From the NCBI GenBank assembly GCA_965221195.1, contig OZ244864.1, forward strand, positions 2,480,001 through 2,544,000: a DNA stretch of 64,000 bases, written 5' to 3'. Below, piece after piece: positions 16,851-26,378 of the stretch (its first letter is position 1; every line of letters starts with the position of its first letter). The translations under genes were made by a program, and so were the position numbers. A model generated the notes under the pieces. That model made no database searches. It was not told the DNA's origin and saw only the letters and a list, made by a program, of their open reading frames with translations. The DNA comes from Poriferisodalis sp965221195 (lineage in GTDB: Bacteria; Actinomycetota; Acidimicrobiia; Acidimicrobiales; Poriferisodalaceae).

Positions 16851-17681
16851 ATGACAACCAACGGCAGCACACCGCCGACGACATACGGCGAAATGATGCT
16901 TCTTGAGCAGCATGGTCCTGACACCTACGTCGGCGTCAGCCCCGCGTACATGTGGGGCCGGATCTACGGCGGGCAGGTCATCGCCCAAGGCCTATGGGCC
17001 GCACTCCAGACCGTCGCTGAAGAGTTTGAGCCGCACTCAGTCCACGCTTACTTCATCAGGGGCGGAACGCTCGACGAACCTGTGCGCTATGAGGTGGACC
17101 GCCTCCGCAACGGACGTTCTTTCTGCACGCGCGCGGTCGTTGCCCGTCAGAGTGGCGGCGCGATCTTGAACCTGTCCTGCTCGTTCCACATCGAAGAACA
17201 AGACGCCGAAGTGCAGACGGCGCGTATCCCGCTGGCACCTAACCCTCAAGACTGCCGCAACGTTGACGAAGAGCGCTGGCCGTGGATCATGGAACGGCGA
17301 CCACTGCCGAGCCACCCGGGCGCTGGCCAGTCGATGGGATGGGTCCGCATCGTTGACCCCATAGGGAACGACCCGCGCTTGCACATTTGCGGACTGGCGT
17401 TTACCTCCGATGCCATCCAGTTCAACGCCGCACGCTCGCTGCACCCGCTGCAAGTGCCTCGCGAGCAATACCCAAAGACATTCATGGGTGCGTCACTTGA
17501 CCACGCCATGTGGTTCCATCGTCCGATGCGCGCCGATGAATGGCACCTGTACCAGTTCGACTGCCACGGACTCAAGAGCGCCCGAGGCATGACTGTGGGC
17601 AACCTGTTCGCGCCAGACGGCAGCCATGTGGCGACCATCGCCCAAGAAGTCCTGCTGCGAGAACGGCGGCCCCCAGCCTGA
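16851..17681 (+). CDS. tesB: Acyl-CoA thioesterase II (TesB family)
   Basis: A 276-residue double hot-dog thioesterase that hydrolyses acyl-CoA. The first hot-dog domain has GGQVIAQGLWAALQTV and HSVHAYFIRGGTLDEPV; the second has SLDHAMWFHRPMRADEWHLY, the usual Asp-His-Trp TesB block. Length is typical. It forms a likely operon with the enoyl-CoA hydratase gene. Confidence 0.88.
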   Translation: MTTNGSTPPTTYGEMMLLEQHGPDTYVGVSPAYMWGRIYGGQVIAQGLWAALQTVAEEFEPHSVHAYFIRGGTLDEPVRYEVDRLRNGRSFCTRAVVARQSGGAILNLSCSFHIEEQDAEVQTARIPLAPNPQDCRNVDEERWPWIMERRPLPSHPGAGQSMGWVRIVDPIGNDPRLHICGLAFTSDAIQFNAARSLHPLQVPREQYPKTFMGASLDHAMWFHRPMRADEWHLYQFDCHGLKSARGMTVGNLFAPDGSHVATIAQEVLLRERRPPA

Positions 17682-17923
17682 CGCCCCCAAACCTGATGCC
17701 CGCAGAGGGTCGCTTACTCAAAGGTGCCCCTACTCAGAGTGCACCTACTCAAGGGCGATGTAGACAAGCAGGTCGGACTTGCGAACCTCGGCGGATTCTG
17801 ACACCGACCTGTCACCGAAAACCTGATGTGATTACTCAGGATTGGCCGGTACAGTGCTGTGCTCGGCAAATCCGCCGGGCCAGGCATAGCCCGCCTTATT
17901 GGGCACAAGAAATGGAGCTCGAC

Positions 17924-19258
17924 ATGAGCGAAACACCCCAAGATCCACTCGCCGATCTAGGATTTGAAACACGAATGGTCCACGCGGGCCAAGCGCCTGA
18001 CAGCGCCACCAACGCCCGCGCCGTGCCCATCTACCAGACCACGTCGTTCACCTTCGACAGTTCTGAGCATGCTCAGAACCTGTTCGGGCTGGCGGAAATC
18101 GGCAACATCTACACCCGGATCATGAACCCGACCCAGCATGTGCTAGAAGAGCGCATCAGCGCGCTCGAAGGCGGCGTGCGCACAGCGGTCGGGCTTCCGG
18201 GAGCGTTGGCACTGTCCTCGGGGCAGGCTGCGGAAACGTTGGCGGTGCTCAACTTGGCAGAGGCAGGCGACCACATCGTGGCCAGCCCGTCGCTGTATGG
18301 AGGCACCTACAACCTGTTCCACTACACGCTGCCGAAACTGGGCATTGAAGTCACCTTCGTGGAAAACCCCGACGACATTGCTTCGTGGCGTGACGCAGCG
18401 CGTGACAACACCAAGGCGTTCTACGGCGAGACCATCGGTAACCCCAAGAACGACATCTTGGACCTTGAAGCAGTCGCAGGTGTGGCGCACAGCGTGAATG
18501 TTCCGTTGATCGTGGACAACACGGTGCCCTCGCCGTATCTGTGTCAGCCGCTGGCCCACGGTGCAGACATCGTGGTTCACTCGGCCACGAAGTTCATCGG
18601 CGGTCATGGCACGTCGATCGGCGGACTGATCGTTGACGGTGGCACGTTCGACTTCGGCGCGTCCGGTCGGCATCCGGGCTTCACCGAGCCCGATCCCAGC
18701 TATCACGGACTGGCGTACTGGCCCGCTCTCGGCGCAGGGTCATACATACTCAAGGCTCGGCTTCAGCTGCTGCGTGACATCGGTGCCGCTGTCTCGCCGA
18801 TGAATGCTTTCTTGTTCCTACAAGGAATCGAGACCTTGTCGCTACGCATGGAGCGTCACGTTGCCAACACCGCAGTGGTGGCCGACTACCTCGAAGGTCA
18901 TCCGCAGGTCGATTGGGTGCTGTATGCAGGGCTGTCGTCAAGTCCGTACAACGGCTTGGCACGCAGGTACCTGCCTAAGGGAGCCGGCTCGGTGCTGGCC
19001 TTCGGCATCGACGGTGGTGTCAAGGCCGGTCAGAAGTTTGTGGAGAGCCTGCGGCTGCACAGCCATGTCGCCAATATCGGCGATGTGCGCAGCTTGGCGA
19101 TCCACCCGGCAAGCACAACACACAGCCAGCTCACTCCCGATGAGCAGTCAGACACCGGCGTTGAGCCGAACTTGGTGCGCTTGTCGGTCGGCATCGAGAC
19201 GATCGATGACATCATCGCCGATCTTGACATCGGCTTTGAGGCCGCGGCCAGCATCTGA
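17924..19258 (+). CDS. metY: O-acetylhomoserine aminocarboxypropyltransferase (sulfhydrylase)
   Basis: Makes homocysteine from O-acetylhomoserine and sulfide in methionine synthesis. The 444-residue PLP enzyme has ETRMVHAGQAPD and YQTTSFTF at the N-terminus, NIYTRIMNPT, and the PLP lysine in HSATKFIGGHGTSIGG. The C-terminal HPASTTHSQL and RLSVGIETIDDI are standard for the Cys/Met metabolism family. The start is ATG 17924, preceded by GGAG at 17914; ATG 17912 is in frame as well. The 240 bp upstream contain the direct repeat ctactcaa/ctactcag but no riboswitch I can identify. Confidence 0.93.
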   Translation: MSETPQDPLADLGFETRMVHAGQAPDSATNARAVPIYQTTSFTFDSSEHAQNLFGLAEIGNIYTRIMNPTQHVLEERISALEGGVRTAVGLPGALALSSGQAAETLAVLNLAEAGDHIVASPSLYGGTYNLFHYTLPKLGIEVTFVENPDDIASWRDAARDNTKAFYGETIGNPKNDILDLEAVAGVAHSVNVPLIVDNTVPSPYLCQPLAHGADIVVHSATKFIGGHGTSIGGLIVDGGTFDFGASGRHPGFTEPDPSYHGLAYWPALGAGSYILKARLQLLRDIGAAVSPMNAFLFLQGIETLSLRMERHVANTAVVADYLEGHPQVDWVLYAGLSSSPYNGLARRYLPKGAGSVLAFGIDGGVKAGQKFVESLRLHSHVANIGDVRSLAIHPASTTHSQLTPDEQSDTGVEPNLVRLSVGIETIDDIIADLDIGFEAAASI

Positions 19259-19375
19259 AAGCCGAAGGCACAACAGCCCAAGGCACAAAAGCTGGATTGG
19301 ACTGCAGCATTGAACGGTTGGCGGGCTGGTACCTTCGGGTCGTCAGCTCGCCGCCGTTAATGCGCGTTTGGGCCA

Positions 19376-20431
19376 CTATCTCGCGCATTTGCGCCAATAC
19401 CCACGGCGAGGGCTGGGTCGATTTGGGCTGGGTTGATGAGGGCTGGGTCGATTTACGCGGCGCTGACCTAGCAGGAAGCCCGTCCCCCACGCCAAGTGCA
19501 TGACAGCAAACGCAGCAGCGGCCCGTAGAAGGTCAACCAACCCAGCCAGCCTGTGTCTCAGTTGTGCTGCGGCCACAGCGCAAGCACCGAGGTATACCGC
19601 TGGCACCAATCCGCCTCGCAACCGGCCACGGACCAGCTCAGCCAACGACAACACGAGGCCACACACAAGTGTCGGCGCGGCCAGCTGCCGTGGCCGTACC
19701 GAGCGCGGATGGCACCCGATCATCGTGCGTTTCCAGGCTCCGTAGTCGAAATACTGGCGAGCTAGACCACTCCAAGTTGAACGCGGCAGATAATCGACCA
19801 CCAAGCTGGGATCCAGCCAAACAAGGCGCCCCTGTTCTCTTAGCCGCCAATTCAACTCGTAGTCTTGGTTCCGCTCAAGTGAGGGATCGAAACCTCCAAC
19901 AGCGGCAAGCGCTTCGGCATTGAATACGCCTAGATACACAGTGTCGACAGGGCCCTCGCGACGTCCATGCCGGAAGCGGGCTGGTCCGCCCCCGAACCCC
20001 GACGACATCGCCGCTGCTATCACACGGCTCAACCCGTCGTGGCCCACCGGTCGCTGTGCGCCTCCGACGTTGGCGGCACCTGTTCGGGCCATCGTTGCAA
20101 CCGCGCGTTCGACATAGCCGACCGGTAGTCGGGCTTGTGCGTCAACGCGCACGATGACCTTGACCTCACTGCCACAAGCGTCAATCGCAGCGTTGAGGCC
20201 ATCGGATGCTGTACACGCTGGATTGTCAACGATGGTGACGGGCCAAGAGCAATGTGCTTCAGCCACCGCTTGGGAGGTTCCGTCGTCGCTAGGCGCAACC
20301 GCGATCACTACATCCAACGGCCCGTTGTACGTCTGCGCGCTGACGGCATCGAGACAGCCCTGCAGTTCCCTTGCACAGTTACGAGCGGGAATGACCACCG
20401 TAACCGCTGGGGTGTCGTCAGCAGTGCTCAC
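19376..20431 (-). CDS. Family 2 glycosyltransferase, ExoA-like, membrane anchored
   Basis: A 351-residue GT2 enzyme that probably adds a sugar to a lipid-linked envelope polysaccharide. The GT-A core begins VTVVIPARNCARELQGCL, the metal-binding region reads VIVRVDAQARLP, and GGFDPSLERNQDYELNWRLREQG is the ED-type catalytic block. Two or three C-terminal membrane helices follow, then a repeat tail (NRPSPHQPSPNRPSPRRG) coded by a 15-bp repeat. Its start overlaps the end of the sugar transferase gene by 4 bp, so they act together. Confidence 0.87.
   Translation of the reverse strand: MSTADDTPAVTVVIPARNCARELQGCLDAVSAQTYNGPLDVVIAVAPSDDGTSQAVAEAHCSWPVTIVDNPACTASDGLNAAIDACGSEVKVIVRVDAQARLPVGYVERAVATMARTGAANVGGAQRPVGHDGLSRVIAAAMSSGFGGGPARFRHGRREGPVDTVYLGVFNAEALAAVGGFDPSLERNQDYELNWRLREQGRLVWLDPSLVVDYLPRSTWSGLARQYFDYGAWKRTMIGCHPRSVRPRQLAAPTLVCGLVLSLAELVRGRLRGGLVPAVYLGACAVAAAQLRHRLAGLVDLLRAAAAFAVMHLAWGTGFLLGQRRVNRPSPHQPSPNRPSPRRGYWRKCAR
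19408..19452. repeat. 15-bp tandem repeat, three units
   Basis: gagggctgggtcgat, ttgggctgggttgat and gagggctgggtcgat at the 3' end of the glycosyltransferase gene, coding an xRPSP-type tail. Confidence 0.92.
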
Positions 20432-21795
20432 CGGGCGTTGCGGCGGGCCATGACGGCCAAGCTGCGGGCCATGATTTCCCAGTCAAGCACAGGCGACCAG
20501 TTCACAACGTATTGCAGATCGTGTCCTAGCTTGTAGCCGGGGTTTGTCTGATAATGGCCCTGTGTCTGCGCCAGTCCGGTGATGCCGGGCGGTACGTCAT
20601 GGCGTCGGCCGTAACCCGGGATGTCGCGTTCGAGCCGTGCCACGAACTGCGGCCGTTCGGGACGTGGCCCTACGACCGACATCGACCCGGTGAGCACATT
20701 CCAAAGTTGTGGCAGCTCGTCAAGTCGGGTCCGTCGGAGCCATCGCATACCGGGCACTACCCGGGGATCGTTCTCGCCTGCCAGCACCGGCCCATCGCGC
20801 TCCGCGTCCAGCTTCATAGTGCGGAACTTCAAGAGCACAAAGGGGACACCACCGCGACCTACCCGCTCTTGGCGGTAGAGCACGCCACGGCCCGCCCGAG
20901 CCCGCACATAGAGAGCCACTGCTGCTGACAGCGGCAGCACAATGGGAGCCGATAACGCCAAATAGCCCAAATCGAGCAGCCGCTTGAACTGCAGGCGACA
21001 CAGCGGCATCGCGTGTTTCCGCAAGGCAACGAACGGCATCCCGCCAATCTGACGGCTTCGCTGCAAACCGAGCAGCGTGTCAACCGCGGTCACGCGGCGA
21101 TAGACGCCGACTTCCTGCGATTCGAGTTCTCCGAGCGGCTCGGGATAGATGCCCTCAAGCGGTTGCCCAGAAAGCAGCAGCAGATCTGTCGCCCCAACGC
21201 GCTCTACTTCAGCGCAGATGCTGGCGCCGAAGCTAGATCCACCGAAGCTAGATCCACCAGTCAGGCTGCCGACGATCACCGCGTCGCGTTCGTTGTCACC
21301 GAGGTGCTTCTTGGCGGAGTCGATGTCATCGTTCGTGCCGACGAGCAGCATCCGAGGCAGCCCATATCGGCGCAGCCGTACCCGCCGGGCAGTCCATCGG
21401 TTGAACGTGATGAGCACGCTGGCCGCTACTGCTAGGACAATCAGGTTGCCGCGCGGCATGAGATACCGGCCCGACAACAGCGTCACGGTGGCATCACCAC
21501 CTACCGCCATGAACGTGAGCAACATCGCGCGCGGCAACCAAGGTCGGTGCCCGAGGCGCTGCTCGTACTCATAGAAACCGCCGAAGTAATAGACGGTCAT
21601 GTGCAGCACGGTGGCCACAGCGAATCCGATGAAGTAGTGACTGCGCGGGTATGTGGGCCAGTCAAATCCGAATCGGACCAGCGTGATCCCCGCCATCAAG
21701 GCGAACAGCGTCGCTGCGTCGATGAGATACAGATATCGAAATCGAGGCCGGACCGATTCGTTGCCGTTCCGTCTCTGTGGAGCACTTGGCATCAC
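20428..21795 (-). CDS. Polyprenyl-phosphate sugar-1-phosphate transferase
   Basis: Starts an envelope polysaccharide by loading a sugar phosphate onto undecaprenyl phosphate. 455 residues: four or five N-terminal membrane helices, a Rossmann-like domain (PRMLLVGTNDDID), then the C-terminal bacterial sugar transferase domain with KRLLDLGYLALSAPI, VLLKFRTMKLDAE, RRTRLDELPQLWNVLTG and VGPRPERPQFV. A short duplicated GGSSFG segment (15-bp repeat) sits in the middle loop. It overlaps the GT2 gene and lies near galE, which suggests a small exopolysaccharide locus. Confidence 0.9.
   Translation of the reverse strand: MMPSAPQRRNGNESVRPRFRYLYLIDAATLFALMAGITLVRFGFDWPTYPRSHYFIGFAVATVLHMTVYYFGGFYEYEQRLGHRPWLPRAMLLTFMAVGGDATVTLLSGRYLMPRGNLIVLAVAASVLITFNRWTARRVRLRRYGLPRMLLVGTNDDIDSAKKHLGDNERDAVIVGSLTGGSSFGGSSFGASICAEVERVGATDLLLLSGQPLEGIYPEPLGELESQEVGVYRRVTAVDTLLGLQRSRQIGGMPFVALRKHAMPLCRLQFKRLLDLGYLALSAPIVLPLSAAVALYVRARAGRGVLYRQERVGRGGVPFVLLKFRTMKLDAERDGPVLAGENDPRVVPGMRWLRRTRLDELPQLWNVLTGSMSVVGPRPERPQFVARLERDIPGYGRRHDVPPGITGLAQTQGHYQTNPGYKLGHDLQYVVNWSPVLDWEIMARSLAVMARRNAR
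21228..21257. repeat. 15-bp tandem repeat, two identical units
   Basis: cgaagctagatccac twice, inside the sugar transferase gene, coding the duplicated GGSSF pentapeptide. Confidence 0.92.
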
Positions 21796-21940
21796 ATGAT
21801 TTTCATGGCGAGGGTGAGGGATAAGTCGCTAGGTGTGCAGCATCAGACAGCCAGCGCCAATCATCGCCTGCCATCGGGCCGATACTACGCTGCGTCTCTT
21901 CGTAAGGCTGCAACAACTGCCGCAAACCGAAAGATCCTTC

Positions 21941-22564
21941 ATGGCACGCCGAGGCCCTCTGGCCTTCCTCTGCTCGGGCTGGACTGTAGTAGCGCTCATT
22001 TGCGTCGGCGTATTCGCTCTGTGGGCCCCAGATCTCAACTTGCCGCTCGGGAACAGCGACGACGGTCGCATCTTCGGCCGGGCGGGCATCCAAGCACGCA
22101 ACTTCTGGGAACTCGTACCAGTGGAGTCCCGCTTCGGGGCGAGGACTGATCGCTGCCTGCGCGGCTGGGCGACGCGATTGCGGATGCCGCTGGGGTTGGC
22201 GGCCGCAGCAGTTGCCCTAGTAACACTGGGGTTCGTCGCCACCGGTTCGACCCGCGACTTCTACTTGGACCAGCCTGCCGATGCCGGCGCTGTTCTGTCT
22301 CAGGCACAGGAAACCCCCGAGGTCGCCGAAGCCGAGCTGGTGTGGTTCACGTCTGGCATCTGGACACCGCGATGGATCTCGTACTACCTCGACCGGCCCA
22401 TCTGGATGCTCGATGAGACCACGCTCGACGAGGTGGAGCCCACCGATGTCATCTTGGTGCGCAACGACCGGGTGCCCGACTTCGTCCCCGCTTCGGCGCT
22501 AGTTGAGCCACTAGCTGTCGGCAACGAGTACACCTTGATCACTGCGGCTGCGATGTTTAACTGA
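21941..22564 (+). pseudogene. Collapsed GT39-like membrane glycosyltransferase (internal deletion)
   Basis: The 207-residue frame joins what look like the two ends of a large membrane mannosyl/arabinosyltransferase-type protein. Residues 1-65 have the first helix and the luminal loop NSDDGRIFGRAGIQARNFWELVP, a block that follows helix 1 in GT39-like enzymes. They pass directly into a last helix (LGLAAAAVALVTLGFVATG) and a C-terminal luminal domain ending ALVEPLAVGNEYTLITAAAMF. The central set of helices, several hundred residues, is missing. It may be a pseudogene made by an in-frame deletion or a real short protein. It diverges from the sugar transferase and converges with galE. Confidence 0.5.
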
Positions 22565-22579
22565 TGCGCCCGCCTAAGG

Positions 22580-23587
22580 TCACGGGGACTCTGGGCATCC
22601 CCGCTGTACGAAACGCCAGTGATCCGCCAGCATTTCAGCTAGGTCGCGTTTGGCTCGCCATCTGAGTTCTGCATGTGCTCGGCTGCAGTCAGCCCACGAC
22701 GCTGCGATGTCACCCGGCCGACGCGCAGCAACTTTATTTCGAATTGGGCGTCCGGTCGCCTCCGAGGCAGCGTCGATGAGTTCACGCACGGTCGTAGCTA
22801 CCCCGGTTCCTAAGTTGAAGACTCGGCTGGAATGGCTGCCGAGATCGGCATCAATCGCCGCTAGGTGACCTTCCGCGAGATCGGTCACATGGACAAAATC
22901 GCGCAGTGGTGTGCCGTCTCGCGTGTCATAGTCGTCGCCGAACACCTCCAGCCGGTTCGCGGAGCCGTCAGCGACCCGCATAACCGTGGGCACGAGGTTC
23001 TGCGCAGCCGTTAGCGGCCACTCACCGATACGGCCCGACTGGTGAGCGCCGACGGGATTGAAATAACGCAAGATGACCACTCGCAGAGCACCAGACGTCG
23101 CAGCATCAGCGAGAATGCGCTCGCACATCAGCTTGGATGCGCCATAGGGACTCTGCGGCGCAGTCGGAGTCTGTTCAGTGACCGGCAATGCCTCCGCAGC
23201 GCCGTAGACCACGGCCGATGAACTGAAGACGAAGCGCTCAATGCCCCGCTCAACGGCGACTTCGGCGAGGTTCAGCGTTGACGCAACGTTGTTCCGGTAA
23301 TAGCCCAGCGGATCGGTGAACGACTCGGGAACGCTCTTGCACGCCGCGCAATGCACCACTGAGTCGATGCCATGTGTGTCGCAGATCTGCTCAACAACGA
23401 GACGGCTCGCTGCGTCACCTTCAACGACGACCAAGTCCGCGGTGGTCAACGACCGCAATTGTTCTACGACTTCACGCCGGGCATTGGAGAAGTCGTCCAG
23501 CACCACGACATCGCGCCCAGCGTCGTGTAGTGCGACCACAGTGTGGCTCCCTACGTAGCCGGCGCCGCCGGTGACAAGCGTGGCCAT
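22580..23587 (-). CDS. galE: UDP-glucose 4-epimerase
   Basis: Interconverts UDP-glucose and UDP-galactose. 335 residues from ATG 23587. The NAD-binding TLVTGGAGYVGSHTV is at the N-terminus, the catalytic SSSAVVYG and SPYGASK (Tyr-x3-Lys) are near 120-150, and substrate-binding LRYFNPVGAH and RDGTPLRDFVHVTDLAEGH follow. Length is typical. It presumably supplies UDP-galactose to the adjacent glycosyltransferases. An in-frame start at 23614 is less likely. Confidence 0.93.
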   Translation of the reverse strand: MATLVTGGAGYVGSHTVVALHDAGRDVVVLDDFSNARREVVEQLRSLTTADLVVVEGDAASRLVVEQICDTHGIDSVVHCAACKSVPESFTDPLGYYRNNVASTLNLAEVAVERGIERFVFSSSAVVYGAAEALPVTEQTPTAPQSPYGASKLMCERILADAATSGALRVVILRYFNPVGAHQSGRIGEWPLTAAQNLVPTVMRVADGSANRLEVFGDDYDTRDGTPLRDFVHVTDLAEGHLAAIDADLGSHSSRVFNLGTGVATTVRELIDAASEATGRPIRNKVAARRPGDIAASWADCSRAHAELRWRAKRDLAEMLADHWRFVQRGCPESP

Positions 23588-23668
23588 GGGAGGCAGTGTG
23601 CCACTTTCGGGCAAGAGCAGATCGGTAGGGTAAGAACTGAGTTAGGTGAACGCGGCGGCCTGCTGCAC

Positions 23669-24874
23669 ATGTCTAGGAGCAGACCTTTGAAGCGTGTCCG
23701 CGAACTGCCTACAGCCGATCGGCTGGCTTCTGGGAGCCGAACGTGGGCACGGGCATTCATGCCCGCTGCATTCATGCTCAGTGCATCCATGGTGCTGGCG
23801 GCCTGCTCGGCGATCACGGTGCCAGAAGAAGTTGAGACTGCGCCTGCGCCCGCCACGTCGGCTGCAACGACAGCTGTGCCAACAGATGCGCCGACAAGCA
23901 CGGTCGTCGCTGTGCCCTCCGCCACAACAGCCGCAGCAACTCAGACAACGACTGCTACTGAACCCGTACCCACCACCATCGCCGAACCCCTATACCGAGC
24001 GCCGCTGACCGGTCTGCCGACTGCTGTTGAGATTACGCGTCCTGCTGCGGTGGTGAAAATCGACAATCATCCCAAAGCGCTGCCGCAATGGGGCATCAAT
24101 GCGGCCGATGTGGTCTATGAGGAACTCGTCGAAGGGGGCCTGACCCGGCTGGCGGCTGTCTTCCATTCGCGCAACGCTGATGTGGTCGGCCCGATCCGCT
24201 CAGCTCGCACCGGCGACTTCGCGTTGCTGTCCAACCTCAACCGGCCCATCTTCGTGAACTCGGGTGCCAACGACTACACCATGCGCGCGCTCGGTCGCGT
24301 TGACGCTGTCAACATCACCGACGGCGGCTCGCTGGACAACGGGGTGTTTGAGCGCTCTTCGGCCAAGAATGCGCCTCACAATCTCATCAGCGACACGGCT
24401 CGCATCTTCGCGGCTGGCGGCGAGCGAGGCGGCACGCCGCCAGCACATTTTCGCTTCCGGAACGAAGGCGAGACCTTGCCGCCAGCCACCCGCGTCAGCG
24501 GCGTAGACATCAACTTCGGACAGATCGAAGCGTCCTATCGGTGGGATGATGGACGCAGCGGCTGGGCCCGCACTCAGAACGGTCAACAACACACAGACTT
24601 CGACGGTGTGCGTGTAGCCCCCGAAAATGTCGTCGTGCAGTTTGTGCAATACCGTCAGAGCCCGGCCAACCGTGCGACTCCTGAGCCTGTGCTGACCGGC
24701 AGCGGTACGGCGTGGATGTTCACCGACGGGCATGTCATAGAGGGAACTTGGGAACGCCTGTCCGAGCGCGACACCACTGTGTTCCGCTCAAACAACGCCG
24801 TGATCGTCCCCTTCACTCGCGGGCGCACATGGGTTGCGCTTGCTCGTGAAGGAACTGCCACGATTATTCGTTGA
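23669..24874 (+). CDS. DUF3048 domain lipoprotein (YerB family)
   Basis: From ATG 23669, 401 residues. A signal sequence ends in the lipobox LSASMVLAAC near residue 46, so it is anchored outside the membrane. A threonine-, alanine- and proline-rich linker follows (about residues 55-100). The DUF3048 N-domain starts PLTGLPTAVEITRPAAVVKIDNHPKA and has PIRSARTGDFALLSNLNRPIFVNSG; the C-domain has SYRWDDGRSGWARTQNG. Function unknown; Bacillus YerB and relatives are cell-surface proteins. Confidence 0.88.
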   Translation: MSRSRPLKRVRELPTADRLASGSRTWARAFMPAAFMLSASMVLAACSAITVPEEVETAPAPATSAATTAVPTDAPTSTVVAVPSATTAAATQTTTATEPVPTTIAEPLYRAPLTGLPTAVEITRPAAVVKIDNHPKALPQWGINAADVVYEELVEGGLTRLAAVFHSRNADVVGPIRSARTGDFALLSNLNRPIFVNSGANDYTMRALGRVDAVNITDGGSLDNGVFERSSAKNAPHNLISDTARIFAAGGERGGTPPAHFRFRNEGETLPPATRVSGVDINFGQIEASYRWDDGRSGWARTQNGQQHTDFDGVRVAPENVVVQFVQYRQSPANRATPEPVLTGSGTAWMFTDGHVIEGTWERLSERDTTVFRSNNAVIVPFTRGRTWVALAREGTATIIR

Positions 24875-24972
24875 ACAATGCTGAACGATGTTGAACAATT
24901 CAGCCGTGCTGGCTGCGCCGTGCTAGTTGAGTTTGTGCTGGTTGCGCCGTGCTGGGCTGCACAGTGCTGGGC

Positions 24973-25395
24973 TCAAGCGAACTCGTAGCGAGGCACATCT
25001 GACCAAAGACGTTCAAGGTCGTAGTACTCCCGCTGTGGCTCGTGAAACACATGCGCCACGAACTCGCCAAAATCAAGCAGAACCCACTGTGCATCATCGA
25101 GACCTTCCGTACGGATAGGACCGTCGCCCCCGGCCATCTTCACATGCTCTTGCATGAGTTCTGCAATGCGTCGGACGCGGCGGGCATTGGGGGCACTGGA
25201 GATGATGAACCAGTCGGTGATAGCCAACACATCGCCGACATCAAGCACGACAATTCGTTCAGCCGACATTTCTGACGCGCCGTCAACGGCGGCGAGCACG
25301 AGCGGCGGCAGCAAAACGGGGTCCTCTGTCACCGAGCGCAGTTGGGGCCGGCTGTCGTCGGCTGAGAGTGCCTGCTGTGCCGGTGCCACGCTCAC
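24973..25395 (-). CDS. rsfS: Ribosomal silencing factor RsfS
   Basis: Binds ribosomal protein L14 and blocks subunit joining in starvation. 140 residues with an N-terminal extension of about 30. The family core is clear: VVLDVGDVLAITDWFIISSAPNARRVRRIA, then WVLLDFGEFVAHVFHEPQREYYDLERLW (cited by its key blocks DVLAITDWF and VHVF-type AHVFHEPQREYYDLE). It overlaps nadD by 4 bp, the standard bacterial pair. Confidence 0.93.
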   Translation of the reverse strand: MSVAPAQQALSADDSRPQLRSVTEDPVLLPPLVLAAVDGASEMSAERIVVLDVGDVLAITDWFIISSAPNARRVRRIAELMQEHVKMAGGDGPIRTEGLDDAQWVLLDFGEFVAHVFHEPQREYYDLERLWSDVPRYEFA

Positions 25396-25985
25396 GCAGA
25401 ATAGAGCCTGTGGCGGCCTATGTAGTCCATCACGGCTGGTGGCACCACACGGCGAAGGTTCGCTGCTGTTTGTGGCCCGCTGGGGTTCGCCAGCAACTGA
25501 CGCACGCAGGTAGCCGATGCCTGCACTGGTTCCATGAATACAGATGTGGTCTGCCAGCCGTCTAGTTGAGCAGGAGGCTCACCCGTTGGCTGGACCACGG
25601 CAATTGTCACGCGCTGCGCCAACTCGTCTGCACAGTGCCACGTTGACAGGCCCGCGGCTGTGGCTGGTCCCATGACGAGCACCGTCTTTGTACCGGGACG
25701 TTCTAGCTGGGTAACCGTATCGATCATGTAGGTGGGGCCACCACGCGTCAGCTCAACGTCGCTGATCTTGGTGTGGGCAATCCCTGCAAACGCTAGACGT
25801 GCCATGGCCAACCGGTGTACGGCTGGTGTGACCGAACGCAGGCCCGACTTCTGCCACGGGTCGTTGGCGACGACCACATGAATGATGTCGGTGGAGAGTT
25901 GGTCCTGCGCTGCGGTGACGGCCGCGACATGTCCGACATGAGGAGGATCAAACGTGCCTCCGAAGATCCCGAGTTGCGGCGGCAC
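25392..25985 (-). CDS. nadD: Nicotinate-nucleotide adenylyltransferase
   Basis: Adenylates nicotinate mononucleotide in NAD synthesis. 197 residues starting with the nucleotidyltransferase motif LGIFGGTFDPPHVGH (HxGH). The second motif, usually ISSTxIR, reads ASATCVRQLL. GGPTYMIDTVTQLE is also conserved. It is usually found just after proA; here five other genes lie between proA and nadD. Confidence 0.92.
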   Translation of the reverse strand: MPPQLGIFGGTFDPPHVGHVAAVTAAQDQLSTDIIHVVVANDPWQKSGLRSVTPAVHRLAMARLAFAGIAHTKISDVELTRGGPTYMIDTVTQLERPGTKTVLVMGPATAAGLSTWHCADELAQRVTIAVVQPTGEPPAQLDGWQTTSVFMEPVQASATCVRQLLANPSGPQTAANLRRVVPPAVMDYIGRHRLYSA

Positions 25986-26378
25986 CGCAGCAGTGTAGAG
26001 TTGCCCGCCAAACCACAGAGGTTTTGCACACCGAGGTTGTACTGAGTTCAGTGTCTCATGTCTCAGACTGAGGCTTGTGTCTCAGAAAGGCAGCCTCGCG
26101 GGTGTGCTTGCTTGCGCGGGTGAGGCACTGTGTGCTACTGTGTGGCCGTCCGCCAACAGCAGCGCCGTGGGTGAATCCGAAATCTCGGGTCTCTCATCGC
26201 ATGCAGGCGTACAAGCAAGAAAGGCTCCGCCCCAGTGGCGGTGTAGCGCCTAGGTCGGGGCTGGTGCAGCTCTGGAGCGGGCAGAAAATACCCGGTGCCC
26301 CCCGCCGGGTGGCATGCCAGATCGGTGTGCCGTTGAGGACCAAGAGCCGGCTGCCCCCTGCCGGTTGGAGTGTGTGTC
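25986..26378. other. Long intergenic region with GC-rich inverted repeats
   Basis: 393 bp between the divergent nadD and sigma factor genes. No credible coding frame is seen. It contains repeated tgtctca words (26052-26092) and several GC-rich stem-loops, for example CCGCC/GGCGG (26231-26245) and CCCGG with CCGGG (26291-26309). It must hold both promoters and could hold a leader RNA or small RNA. No known RNA family was recognised. Confidence 0.4.

Noticed and set aside
17682..17923. Possible SAM riboswitch upstream of metY
   Set aside because: The position would suit SAM-I or SAM-IV types, but their conserved core sequences are not visible.
17540..17923. Long upstream extension of the metY reading frame
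   Set aside because: The extension overlaps the tesB gene in another frame and has no similarity to the enzyme family; the start at 17924 has a ribosome binding site.
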